From: Ascaphus truei
Taxonomy: Eukaryota; Chordata; Amphibia; Anura; Ascaphidae
NCBI GenBank assembly: GCA_036426205.1
Contig: CM071570.1
Coordinates: 139,392,754-139,456,753, forward strand
DNA length: 64,000 nucleotides
Reading direction: 5' to 3'
Positions 32,435 through 42,900 of this stretch are shown here, one piece after another. Each line of letters opens with the position of its first letter. The stretch's first letter is position 1. The translations under genes and the position numbers were made by a program. Below the pieces are notes generated by a model that was given only the letters and a program-made list of their open reading frames with translations, was not told the origin of the DNA and made no database searches.

Positions 32435-33802
32435 TTTGGAGGCGCTGCTGAGATCATCGGGACAAGCTTTCATAGAAGCAGAGCAGCATGATATGAGGTA
32501 TGCTTCCAGAGTGAGTACTGGAGAAGGAAGGGAGGCTAGGTGTAACTCTAAGGGAGCTGCATCCTAGGCTGATCTTAAGGGCAAACTGTGTTGAGACAGA
32601 GGGTTCTGAGTCACCCTGACGGCTAACAGGTGTAAGATGCCTTAGTGGGGTGTTTTGGCTGGCAGGGCCCAAGAAAACTCTGGAGAGGGTCTGCAGTGTC
32701 AGTGCCATAGCAGGATGGTGTAAGGTACCACTAGGCAGTGTCTGAGGGGTGCCCGATCCACGGGTGCCATAAACCTCTGCTGGAGGAGCTACCAGGGTAC
32801 TACTAACCATTGATGCACAGGGAGCCGGAGTAGTACTCACAATGGACTATGATTGTGTGCCGCATACTGGGGAGAGCTTTTCCTAGCCTGGGGTATATCT
32901 ACACTCAGTAGTCAGCTAAACCATGTGCTGTTGTGGCTTAAGAAGAGTGGGTTCCCGTGGAAATCGTGGAGACCGCATGGTCTGGTACATTATTGCACTC
33001 AAAATGGTGGTTCCCTCACAGGGGAATTCACCTTGTGAATATTGTGACCCAAAATGGCGGTTCCCGCCGAAACTGGAGGCCGCGTGTATCTTTTGCAGAA
33101 GAATTGCACGCTTTCTCTTTGCACAGTTCTGCAAGGGATTGGCACGAAAGCTGGAGCCGCGCCCACCTGCTGTGAGTGGTCTGGCGTGCAGCTAGAGCCA
33201 CGCCCTACAACATTGTGCCCCTACTCTAAACTCCACCAGAGGGAGGGGGCATTGTTTCAACCAATCCCAAAAGACTGCCTATTCAAGGGGAGAAGTCAGA
33301 AGTGGCCGACCCTCTTCTTCAAAGCCAGCAAGGAGCTACACTGCTAGTACTCCTGCTTCTGTGTAACCAGCCAAGTATAACCAGCCAGCTGTAATTTCAC
33401 CTAGACAGGGTAGAGTACCAGTCCGAGCGGCACCCAAAAAGGGTATTTTCAGTGATGGTACCTGATCTAACGGGTACACTGGTTAAAAAGCCTGACCCAT
33501 ATCACTACTACTAGGGGGAAGTCGCTCTCCAATGTTGAGTGACCAGTGTGACTGTGTATACATAAAATGTATGTATTACATTATCCATACAGTATGCAAC
33601 ATATCAAATATGTGCCAAATGTTGTTGGTAATAACCCTTGATTGTGTTGTCTTGTTTTAGGGTAGCAGCTGATGGACAGTACACCAAATTTGGTTCCATG
33701 TGGGGGCATTGGATTTCCACCAGAGGGAGAGCATAGCCATACCTGGTTTTGGCTACCATTCTACCCTCCCTGACATGCAAGCCCTGGTAACAGTGCAGGC
33801 AA
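32435..33802 (+). other. Internal region of the non-coding LTR element
   Basis: No gag, protease or RT motif in any frame. A short repeated motif AAAATGG(T/C)GGTTCCC occurs twice (about 33001 and 33050). The small size and lack of genes fit a TRIM/LARD-type non-autonomous element that would depend on another element's proteins. Confidence 0.6.
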
Positions 33803-34474
33803 TGTCAGGACCAATCCTGGGTTCTCCCCACAAGCAGCAACTTCCTTGAGTGACAGGGGAGGTGGGACAAGGCCTGTGTTCTGCCCAATCCTGGGCTCAG
33901 ACTTTTTACCTTTCGCCTCTAAATTTAGGAAGTGCAGCTCCTTAAGTACAGTCAGTGTCTCTACCCCTGAGGCAGGTAATCACACGGGGGTGTATCTTGC
34001 ATTGGCACCCACTGTCCACTCCCCTTGGGGAGTGGAGTGATACCTTTCCCCTGGCTCTATTAGACTAAGGACTGCCACAGGTGCCCTTGGCTGTGGGGTG
34101 GATGTCCAGGGACCATCCAGAGGTTGGAGGCCTGAATTAAACTGTGCTGAAGCAGATACCAGTTTCTATAGCTGTGTATGCAGAGGAGCAATAAACGGTT
34201 CCAGTTATTATACCTGTTATTGCCTGGTGTGCAATCTGTCTGGGAGAGTGGAGTAAGTAACTTCTGCAGGAGATTGCCTTCACACATCTGGAGCCTGCAG
34301 CAGATGGAGGCGTGTACCAACAGAGATAAAGACCAGTAATGTACCCTGGAAGCTTGTCCAGATGTCCCCAATAACACCGGAAGACCCCTCAGCATCCTGT
34401 GAACTAACAGGTAGCCAGCACCACACACCATGTATTGGCAGAATCTCGCAGAGGGTGGGGGAAACACTGTTACA

Positions 34475-34670
34475 CTATCATAGCAATTTTCTACTTTTTA
34501 CCCAAGATACACAGACTGGAAAATCCCCCTGGCCGTCCAATCATTGCAGGTATTAACTCTCTGACATCTAATCCCAAATATGTAGACATTTTTTTCCACG
34601 AATTAGTTCCAGATATAAGATCATATATTAGAGATGGCATACACGCATTGCAACTTCTTAAACAAATTAA
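34475..34670 (+). pseudogene. Penelope-like element, reverse transcriptase piece
   Basis: Frames give FYFLPKIHRLENPPGRPIIA, GINSLTSNPKYVDIFF and SYIRDGIHALQLLKQIKW. This corresponds to the Penelope RT motif L-P-K-I-H-K...P-P-G-R-P-I-(V/I)-(S/A)-G-I-x-S-L-T-S-N...Y-(I/L)-R-D-(T/G). The ATGGG at its end is the target duplicated by the Gmr1-like insertion. Confidence 0.88.
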
Positions 34671-34675
34671 ATGGG

Positions 34676-35612
34676 TGTAGAGGGAGAAAGGGGGTGGCCC
34701 GGTATTAAAGGGGTTGCACCCCATATGGCCATCCCCTGACCTCACCAGGGAGGCAGGGGGTTAACTGGACTGTGGTCCAGGGATGAGGTTTGCACCTTGT
34801 TGTACCTTGAAAATGTATGTTCCCCTGTTCCCATGTTTCATTATAAGCATGTATTTTAATGTTTTAAAGTGCATTTCTGTATCTCCAGTTCTGGAGGTCG
34901 CAGAGTTCATATTTGGCCAATATGTGGAGTCACTGTAGGCATTAAAAACTGGCAAAGGTCGACCCACTAAGCCCACCAGAATGGAACTTAGATTTAGATG
35001 TGTAGATATTAAAGTGTATATGTATTTTATTTTGGATCTGTTCTGAAAATGCAGACGCCATTTGCTAGGCTAATAAGTCATGAAGGGCAGACGGCTGAGT
35101 AGCCTAAGCACGGTGATCAAAAAGTAACTGCCTTGATTGTTACCCAATGTCTAGGGATTAAGTATTAATCAATCAACAAACTCTGTTACCTGAGGGCATG
35201 GGTTAGTCTGTTAGTCTGTGTCTCCACAATAGAGAGTGGATACAGATAATTGTTCACCAAAAGGCTGTGTTCAATGTTATGAATAGGGTTGCACAGGTAT
35301 ATAAACTGTGTCAACCCTACAGTTTTTAGTTGTGCTGGAGTTGTGCTTCTGATACCATCTTGAATGTCACTGGATTGCTGGAGTTGTGCTTCTGATTCCA
35401 TCTTGAATGTCACTGGACTGCTGGAGAATTGCTAGCGGATACTTCTCCATTCCCCAACCCTAAGCAAGTGTTATCTTCTTGGCTGTTAATTGTACTATAT
35501 TGATGTGTTCACCTTATTTAAGGAATAAATTATATTTTATTATATCTAAGCCTCGTTCAGTTCAACCCAGATATTTGGTGTTCATTATATCTTGTCATAA
35601 GCTACCATGACA
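34676..35612 (+). repeat. 5' LTR of the Gmr1-like element
   Basis: TG...CA ends; a 3' part with AATAAATTATATTTTATTA before ATCTAAGCCTCG. A tandem duplication GTTAGTCT near 35203-35216 is absent from the 3' LTR. The near identity of the two LTRs implies recent insertion. Confidence 0.92.
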
Positions 35613-35800
35613 AGCTCTATAATTAACTGGTGGCAAGCGGCGGGATTGAACTGAACCTGTATTACAGTGTACGGCAATTACCCTGTAATATAGTGGGAAC
35701 TCGAAGGGAATTGCGAGTTCCTGGGACTAAAGATATTGAACACACAGTAGTGCAACAGTTAACACAAGTTGTAACACCACCTCACTGCTGCGACTGAACC

Positions 35801-36636
35801 ATGAGCGAGGCTGAAGGCTCATCCAACATGAGGACCCGAGCTCAGCTGAAGGACAAGGGCCGTGAATATGGACTGCCCTATGAGAACCAGGAGGTCGCAG
35901 ACATGGTTGACGCAATTGGTGACTATGAAGCCCGGCTTGCAGAGCCTCAGTATACAGCTCAGCTTGCCTTTATACAGCCACCCGGAGATCAGGGAAGGAA
36001 CCCAGTGTCGGGGCGGCGGAATCTCGGGGAGGGAACGAGTGCACCTCCCGGGAGCAGTGCAACAGGAGGGGTACTGGTTGCTGCGGCTACCAGTCCGTTC
36101 ACCCCTGAAATGTTGGCACTAATTACTGGGGAGACAGAGGGACACTGGAGGAGCGGCTGCAGTTTATCACTATGGCAGTGAACAGACCCGCTTATTGCCC
36201 CCCTGTCCAACCCATCACAGATGAACTCAAGCTGGACCAGCACAGTCTCACCAAGTTTGTGGAAGGCACTGACCAGATTGACAGTTTCTTAAAGAACTTT
36301 GAAACGCAGGGCTGGCAGTACAAAGTGCTTCCCCAGCATAGGGTTGCACGTTTGGACCCCTTACTGTCCGGCTTGGCTAAGCAGACAATGATGATGCTTC
36401 CAGATGAGTATGCTGATGACTATGAACACCTGAAAGAACTGTTATTGTTTCAGTATGGTTTTACCCCTGAAGCCTACTGGGGTAAATTCCGGCAGGAGGA
36501 GAGGCAGCCCCAGGAGTCCTATGTTACCTACGTGACCCGCATGGCTTTGTACGGGATACGCTGGGTGGAGGGCTATGAGACACGGACTTACCAACGCCTG
36601 CTGGACCTCATCTTTCAGGAGCAGCTCATGGAGTAG
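35801..36636 (+). pseudogene. gag of the Gmr1-like element
   Basis: ATG at 35801 opens a 126-residue frame (MSEAEGSSNMRTRAQLKDKG), and the coding sequence continues in another frame as 36172-36636, so one frameshift is present near 36160-36180. The second part (LKLDQHSLTKFVEGTDQIDS, then DEYADDYEHLKELLLFQYGF, QESYVTYVTRM) resembles the capsid C-terminal/SCAN-like region of gypsy gag proteins. A TAG at 36634-36636 stops it before the zinc knuckle. Confidence 0.7.
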
Positions 36637-36648
36637 TGCCCGCCGGCG

Positions 36649-37167
36649 GTGAGGGCTTGGGTGTACTACAAAAAGCCCAAGACTTACCTGGAGGCGGCGA
36701 GGCTTGCAGATGACTATGTGGCCAGCCGAGCCCTGATGGCCGCCAAAACAGTAGCCAAGGTGGTGGCGGCGGCGGCGGCAGCGGCGGCACCGGCCAGAAG
36801 GTCTGCCAATACCCCCCAATGGACTCAGAGGCCGCCTGCGGGCAGCAGTCCACCGAAGGCGGGGGAGCTCCTGCACGAGTGCCGGTGCTACAAATGCAAC
36901 CGCCCTGGTCACATCAGACCAGATTGCCCGGAACCCCTGCGTTCCGGCGGACCGCATCTGGGGCAACGCACCCCAGCTGCAAAGCCGGTAGCCCGCGTGC
37001 GGGTAGCTTCCACCAAAGACATCGGACCGGTCATGGAACCAACGCCCAGCGAGACGTCCCATGCAGGAGCGGAGGACATCTCAGTGCGGACCTGCAGCAG
37101 ACGGACGGCCGGAGCAGACATCTCACCCCGGTCACAGTCGGTGACCGGCAAGCAGTCGGCTTGCTAG
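36649..37167 (+). pseudogene. gag C-terminal part with CCHC zinc knuckle
   Basis: Contains an Ala-rich run (GGCGGCGGC repeats, 36763-36790) and CYKCNRPGHIRPDC at 36886-36927, a perfect C-x2-C-x4-H-x4-C knuckle for RNA binding. It overlaps the pol frame that starts at 36819. Confidence 0.75.
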
Positions 37168-38378
37168 ATTCAGGAGCTGCAGTGACCCTGGTCCGACCTG
37201 ATATGGTCCGGCCAGAGGAATTGATCCCAGGCCCTGGGATACAGATCACTGTGGCCGACGGAGAGCCACGTTTCCTGCAAGTGGCCAGAATCTTTTTGGA
37301 TTGGGGGGAGGGCCAGGGTGTGCGGGAGGTGGAGGTTTCACCCGGTTTGGATGCCGATGTTCTTCTTGGCAACGATCTGGGACCGATGACCTGCACCTTG
37401 GTCCGAGTGCCCAAGCCCGCTGCAGTGACGGCGGTTACCCGGAGCCAGACAGCGGCAATGGCGGCGGCGCCAGTCCCCCAGCCTTTGGGACCAACGTTAG
37501 CGGAGGGCACAGAGGAGCCCGGGGCGGTAAGCCAGGATCAGTTGCAACCACAGACTGACATACTGTTCCCTCTCACCCTTCCCCATTCCCCTGACAATAA
37601 CATGACTGGGGGGTGGCCAGAATTAGGAGCCCAGTTTAGGGAGGCAGTGAAGGCAGACCCTACCCTGGCCGGCGTGAGACTTCGGGCGTCCGAATCTCAG
37701 GCAGGGGAAGGCACTGAGCACTGCCTTTGGTATAAGGGACTCCTGTATAGAGAAGAAGGGAACCCAGGGATAGAGGAGGGATTGACCAGTAAGCGACAGC
37801 TAGTAGTGCCCCAGGGGTACCGACAGCAACTGTTATGGGTAGCTCACTCTATTCCGTTAGCGGGACATCAGGGGGTCAACAGAACGCGAGCCCGGTTATT
37901 ACAGCATTACTACTGGCAGGGGGCATCTCGAGATGTGGGCAATTTCTGCCACTCTTGTGATGCCTGCCAGCGAGTGGGTAAGGTGGGCGACCGTGTGAAG
38001 GCACCCCTGAAACCCCTACCGATAATAGGGGAACCCTTCCAGAAAGTAGCGATGGATCTTGTAGGACCCCTTATGATCTCTAGCAGGCAGGGAAACACTG
38101 TGGAGAAGGTGGAGATAGGGGCACAGTTGAGTGCTAGGCAGAAGGGAGAAGCCAGGGACATTCTAGCTAAGTATGGGGCCCTCTTCACTGACATGCCAGG
38201 GACCACACATCTCACAAAACACCCAGTGCACACCGGGGACCTGCGGCCTCTGCATAAGCACGCAGCAGAGGTCAAGACCAGTATGGAGAGGGAGAGAGAG
38301 GAGATGCTGACCCTAGGGGTTATTACTCCGTCCCAGAGTCCTTGGGCAAGTCCGGTAGTCCTAGTTCCTAAGAAGTTC
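36819..38378 (+). pseudogene. pol part 1: protease, integrase N-terminus, start of RT
   Basis: One open frame. Protease: GLLDSGAAVTLVRPDM from about 37158 (catalytic D-S-G). Integrase zinc-binding domain: HSIPLAGHQGVNRTRARLLQ ... CHSCDAC, about 37843-37972, an H-x-n-H-x-n-C-x2-C finger. Integrase core begins KVAMDLVGPLMISSRQGNT at 38045-38100 and is then cut directly into VEIGAQLSARQKGEARDILA and the RT entry (GVITPSQSPWASPVVLVPKK, ending about 38371). The remaining catalytic core of integrase (second D and E) is absent, an in-frame deletion of roughly 1 kb by comparison with the family's usual length. Confidence 0.85.
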
Positions 38379-39172
38379 CTTGTGTGGACTACCGCTTGCT
38401 CAACGCTGGGACGGTGTCAGATGCCTATCCCATGCCCCGTATGGATGAGTTACTTGATGAACTCGCGGGGGCAAAGTATCTGACCACCATGGATTTGAGC
38501 AAAGGCTATTGGCAAATCCCACTGACCCTGGAGGCTAGGGAGAAGTCAGCATTCATCACTCCAAGTGGCCTCTATGAGTTTTTAGTGATGCCATTTGGGA
38601 TGAAGAATGCCCCGGCTACCTTCCAACGCCTGGTCAATAGGTTACTGGAAGGGATGCAGAGCTATGCCAGGGCTTACTTAGATGGCATTGCTGTCTTTAG
38701 TAATTCCTGGGACTCCCATTTAGGACATGTAGCTGCGGTGCTGGATAGGATCAGGGAGGCTGGGCTTACCTTGAAACCCACTAAGTGTATGGTAGGGATG
38801 GAAGAGGTCCTGTACTTAGGGCACAGGGTGGGTGGAGGGCACCTCAAACCAGAGCCAGCCAAGGTAGAAGCCATAGTTCAGTGGCCTGTTCCAAAAACCA
38901 AGAAACAGGTCATGGCATTTTTGGGCACCGCAGGGTACCCACAGTACAGCGCCGTGGCGAAACCCCTGACTGATTTGACCAGAAAGCAACTGCCTGTGAT
39001 TATCACCTGGACTCCTGTCTGTGAGACTACTTTCCAGGCACTGAAAACTGCGCTTGCTGGGGCCCCCATACTGGCTGCCCCAGACTATACCAAACATTTC
39101 CTCATACAGACTGATGCCTCGGACTATGGCATTGGGGCTGTGTTGAGCCAAGTGGGGGGGGGGGGGCGGTAG
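38375..39172 (+). pseudogene. pol part 2: reverse transcriptase with altered active site
   Basis: A frameshift near 38372 (missing the usual D-G-x-x-R-x after VLVPKK) separates it from part 1. It reads CVDYRLLNAG, YPMPRMDELLDELAGAKYLT, TMDLSKGYWQIPL, FGMKNAPATFQRLVNRLL and AYLDGIAVFSNSWDSHLGH. The active-site box that should be Y-L-D-D is Y-L-D-G (38675-38686). About ten residues are missing after FLGTAGY (38935). The frame ends in a run of 13 G (39154-39166), which shifts it out of RNase H. Confidence 0.87.
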
Positions 39173-39174
39173 AG

Positions 39175-39552
39175 AGCAACCCTGTTGTGTACCTCAGCCG
39201 AAAACTACTTCCCAGAGAGGTGGCCTATGCCACCATTGAGAAAGAGTGCTTGGCCATTGTGTGGGCACTCAAAAAACTCCAGCCCTATGTGTATGGAAGG
39301 GCTTTCATGGTCCTCACAGACCACAACCCCCTGAGTTGGCTGCAGAGGGCATCAGGGGAGAATGCCAAGTTGCTAAGGTGGAGCTTGGCCTTGCAAGAGT
39401 TTGAGTTTACTATTCAGCACAAAAAGGGTAGTGAAAACAGTAATGCTCATGGACTTTCACGTCAGGACTATCCCTCTGAGACTGAGTTCATTAATGGTGC
39501 CAGCAGTGCCCCACTCCCGGTTAGGGCCAGTGGGCCACAGGTCACCCATTAA
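39175..39552 (+). pseudogene. pol part 3: RNase H
   Basis: ESNPVVYLSRKLLPREVAYA, TIEKECLAIVWALKKLQPYV, LTDHNPLSWL, QHKKGSENSNAHGLSR and a TAA at 39550-39552. These are standard gypsy RNase H motifs (Y-x-S-R-K-L, E-K-E-C-L-A, T-D-H-x-P-L, N-A-D-x-L-S-R, with D replaced by H in the last). RNase H being the last pol domain before the LTR confirms that integrase is not in the usual downstream position. Confidence 0.88.
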
Positions 39553-39562
39553 GAAGGGGAGG

Positions 39563-40493
39563 TGTAGAGGGAGAAAGGGGGTGGCCCGGTATTAAAGGGG
39601 TTGCACCCCATATGGCCATCCCCTGACCTCACCAGGGAGGCAAGGGGTTAACTGGACTGCAGTCCAGGGATGAGGTTTGCAGCTTGTTGTACCTTGAAAA
39701 TGTATGTTCCCCTGTTCCCATGTTTCATTATAAGCATGTATTTTAATGTTTTAAAGTGCATTTCTGTATCTCCAGTTCTGGAGGTCGCAGAGAGTTCATA
39801 TTTGGCCAATATGTGGAGTCACTGTAGGCATTAAAAACTGGCAAAGGTCGACCCACTGAGCCCACCAGAATGGAACTTAGATTTAGATGTGTAGATATTA
39901 AAGTGTATATGTATTTTATTTTGGATCTGTTCTGAAAATGCAGACGCCATTTGCTAGGCTAATAAGTCATGAAGGGCAGACGGCTGAGTAGCCTAAGCAC
40001 GGTGATCAAAAAGTAACTGCCTTGATTGTTACCCAATGTCTAGGGATTAAGTATTAATCAATCAACAAACTCTTTTACCTGAGGGCATGGGTTAGTCTGT
40101 GTCTCCACAATAGAGAGTGGATACAGATAATTGTTCACCAATAGGCTGTGTTCAATGTTAAGAATAGGGTTGCACAGGTATATAAACTGTGTCAACCCTA
40201 CAGTTTTTAGTTGTGCTGGAGTTGTGCTTCGGATACCATCTTGAATGTCACTGGATTGCTGGAGTTGTGCTTCTGATTCCATCTTGAATGTCACTGGACT
40301 GCTGGAGAATTGCTAGCGGATACTTCTCCATTCCCAAACCCTAAGTAAGTGTTATCTTCTTGTCTGTTAATTGTACTATATTGCTGTGTTCATCTTATTT
40401 ATGGAATAAATTATATTTTATTATATCTAAGCCTCGTCCAGTTCAACCCAGATATTTGGTGTTCATTATATCTTGTCATAAGCTACTGTGACA
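39563..40493 (+). repeat. 3' LTR of the Gmr1-like element
   Basis: Near-identical to 34676-35612. Preceded by the purine run GAAGGGGAGG and followed by the ATGGG target duplication. Confidence 0.92.
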
Positions 40494-40498
40494 ATGGG

Positions 40499-41689
40499 AT
40501 AATAGTTATAAATGGATCACTGGTAATGTGGCGTTATATACATCTACTGTATAGAACAAAAATATGGTATTATTGCCGTGAGGAACATTTTAGAAAAAGG
40601 GCTCTTATTTAACTCACATTGAGAATTAATTCTCAAATGTATAGATTTCATTCTCAACCATAACATCTTTCTGTTTTGGGATCAAATTAGGGGGGACAGT
40701 TATGGGTACAATGTTTCCCCGAATTACACCAATATTTTGATGGGGTGGTGGGAGGATAAATTTATATGGAATAATAATCCTCTCTCAACTAATCTAGTGT
40801 CTTATAAACTCTTCATAGACTATATCCTTATCATCTAAAAGGGAGGTTTAGAGAACTTTATGTAATAATAATGAGATTAATCTGTAATTTACATCCAACA
40901 TGATGAAAGATACATAGAATTTGTAGATCTGTTTTGTTGTGATAGAAGAAAATGACATAATCTCTAAAACTTTCTATAAACCCACAGATACTATTAACTA
41001 TATCCTGCTTAATAGTAACCACCATAAAAGTGATAAATAATATTCTATAAGGGCAATTTCAATGACTAAAGAGGAATTATAAAAAAATAAATTTACTTTA
41101 TAGCACAAGCCCCAGAATTAAAAACACAAATTTCTTCACAGAAACTATGATGAAAAATTACTAGTGTCGATTTGGCCTTTGAAAAGGTAAAAAAAATCTG
41201 AATATAGAAGACCTTATTGAAGTTAAAAACAAAAATGAAAAATGTGTATAATGAATTAGAGAAAATGATTTGATTGTACTCTTTGCCAATTTTAATAATT
41301 CATCATATCAGGTACCAAAAATGATTTAAAAGCGTTGGCACATATTGCAATGTGATCCAATTTTAGGTACTTTACTTCCTTCAGTTCCCAAGATCGTTTT
41401 TCGTAAAGCAAAAAATATAAAGAATTTAATTTCTCCATGTGATTTGCTAATAATTTTCTAGGTGTATTGAAACCTACAGGTAAATTTTCCTTCCAATAAA
41501 TGCTGTATATGTAAATATAAACATGCAAATTATAAAACTTTCAGATCTAATAGTCTCAATGTTGAATATCTGATCAAACAGTATAGTAACTGCAATACCA
41601 TTAGTGTTGTGTATTTCCTGGGATGCTCATGTATTGTAAATTACAGAATGTTGGGGTACAAAAGACATTTAAAAACAGAGGATACAGGC
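40499..41689 (+). pseudogene. Penelope-like element, RT active-site and GIY-YIG pieces
   Basis: Across frames: FLFWDQIRGDSYGYNVSPNY, TNILMGWWED, then LFIDYILII (RT box, normally Y-I-D-D-I). Next VIEENDIISKTFYKPTDTIN and YILLNSNHHKSDK (Penelope motif R-K-P-T-D-R-N...H-P). Near 41340-41700 come PILGTLLPSVPKIVFRKAKN, CCICKYKHANYKTF and CNTISVVYFLGCSCI, the Cys-rich linker and start of a GIY-YIG endonuclease. Multiple stops and frameshifts; long decayed. Confidence 0.82.
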
Positions 41690-41703
41690 ACATGTAAAAT
41701 ATA
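41690..41703. repeat. 14-bp target duplication, left copy
   Basis: ACATGTAAAATATA, identical to 42540-42553. Confidence 0.9.
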
Positions 41704-42539
41704 TACAATAAACTGACCTGCAACTTGGAAAGTGGGGTGGGGCGGGGCAAGCTTAAACCTTGGGAGCCACTACCCTCCCATAAGCAACTGAGACCAGCGG
41801 CACACAATTAGCAAAATACACAGATTCTCAACAAGCTCAGAGAAACCCCAACCATTACCACATAATATATATAATGCATATAAATGTCAAAAGGAGTGCT
41901 AGTGGGCGTGACTAAATGTATACAATAAAGAACAAAAATGCCCAAAGCTACTTCCATTGTGAGAAAAATACACAGTGCAATACCTATATATCGCTTGTAA
42001 AAAGGGTCATTTAGTTTAACCCTTTGGCCAAAGCGTCTTAAGCCTGCTGCCACTTACAAGGCATGACCGTAGCAGGTCCTAACACTAACCTGGGTTAAAA
42101 TTCTTATGTACCTGTATAATTACTGGAAGAATGATCACATTGGATCTGTCGAAACCTGGCAAAATGAAACTGACCTGCAACTTGGAAAGTGGGGTGGGGC
42201 AAGCTTAAACCTTGGGGGGGAGGAGCGACTACAGGTAATTAAACAGGTAAATAAGAATTTTAACCCAGGTGAGTGTTAGGACCTGCTACGGTCATGCCTT
42301 GTAAGTGGCAGCAGGCTTAAGACGCTTTGGCCAAAGGGTTAAACTAAATGACCCTTTTTACAAGAGATATATAGGTATTGCACTGTGTACTTTTGTCACA
42401 ATGGAAGTAGCTTTGGGCATTTTTATTCTTTATTGTATACATTTAGCCACGCCCACTAGCACTCCTTTTGACACTTATATGCATTATATATATTATGTGG
42501 TAATGGTTGGGGTTTCTCAGAGCTTGTTGGGAATCTGTA
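41704..42539. mobile_element. Fold-back element 3 with 14-bp target duplication
   Basis: Left arm 41819-42116 and right arm 42243-42539 are inverted copies; loop of 126 bp. A unique extension (41704-41818) is on the left only, but its first part (AAACTGACCTGCAACTTGGA, AAGTGGGGTGGGG) is repeated in direct orientation in the loop (from 42167). ACATGTAAAATATA flanks both sides (41690-41703 and 42540-42553); removing the insert rejoins the Penelope endonuclease reading. Both arms are open from a GTG in one frame (an 80-residue frame with a hydrophobic stretch), which I regard as chance because it is not ATG-initiated. Confidence 0.85.
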
Positions 42540-42553
42540 ACATGTAAAATATA
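42540..42553. repeat. 14-bp target duplication, right copy
   Basis: Identical to 41690-41703; starts directly at the outer end of the right fold-back arm. Confidence 0.9.
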
Positions 42554-42900
42554 AGAATGGATTCATGTTACATAATGTATCTCAACACTAGAAAGAATTT
42601 CATGGCAGCAATCCAGGTTGTCTTAAATTCTAAGGAATAGAACAGGTCACCGCAGACAGGCGAGGAGTCTCATACTAGGTGACTCAACATAGATGTAGAT
42701 CTGATCCCCTATATATATGATCTGGTTCAGTCCCAGTCAGATCCTCTCTTGTGAATCCTCTATTGATAATCTGTAGTCTCTAAGCAATTATTGGCAAAAA
42801 TTCCACTCCTAGGGTAAGTGTGGACCAATGTGGGGTTCCTTTATACATTTACATATGCGGCACACGTTTGAGAATTTTTTTTTTTATATATATTTTGATA
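42554..42900 (+). pseudogene. Penelope-like element, end of the GIY-YIG domain
   Basis: Starting in the duplicated target it reads HVKYKNGFMLHNVSQH then KEFHGSNPGCLKF and IEQVTADRRGVSY, matching the C-terminal part of Penelope proteins (H-x-x-N-I-x..H...H...P..L.F.G.E.V....R.G). The right end of the element is not defined. Confidence 0.7.

Larger units (their letters stand above)
30609..34474 (+). mobile_element. Non-coding LTR retrotransposon inside the Penelope-like element
   Basis: Two related LTRs (about 30609-32434 and 33803-34474) both begin with CCAATCCTGGGTT and end GGGGGAAACACYGTTACA. The 5' LTR is interrupted by a solo LTR (30674-32115). The second has about 290 extra bp near 34020-34315. 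The interior (32435-33802) starts with TTTGGAGGCGCTGCTGAGAT, positioned as a primer-binding site, and shows no gag or pol. No clean target duplication was found and about 20 residues of the host Penelope ORF seem missing, so insertion was accompanied by loss or later decay. Confidence 0.7.
34676..40493 (+). mobile_element. Gmr1-like gypsy retrotransposon with intact LTRs, defective pol
   Basis: LTRs 34676-35612 (937 bp) and 39563-40493 (931 bp) start TGTAGAGGGAGAAAGG and end TGACA; they differ at only a few positions plus a short tandem duplication. ATGGG flanks both sides (34671-34675 and 40494-40498). A polypurine tract GAAGGGGAGG precedes the 3' LTR. The domain order is gag, zinc knuckle, protease, integrase zinc finger and start of core, RT, RNase H, then the LTR. 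Integrase upstream of RT is the hallmark of Gmr1-like elements (copia-like order in a gypsy lineage). The integrase catalytic core is deleted, RT has frameshifts and an altered active site. It interrupts the Penelope-like element. Confidence 0.88.

Noticed and set aside
41808..42547. Matching ORFs of about 80 residues on both strands (hydrophobic small-membrane-protein look, e.g. RFGQRVKLNDPFYKRYIG)
   Set aside because: They start at GTG, not ATG, and are the two arms of fold-back element 3; apparent conservation between them only reflects the inverted repeat.
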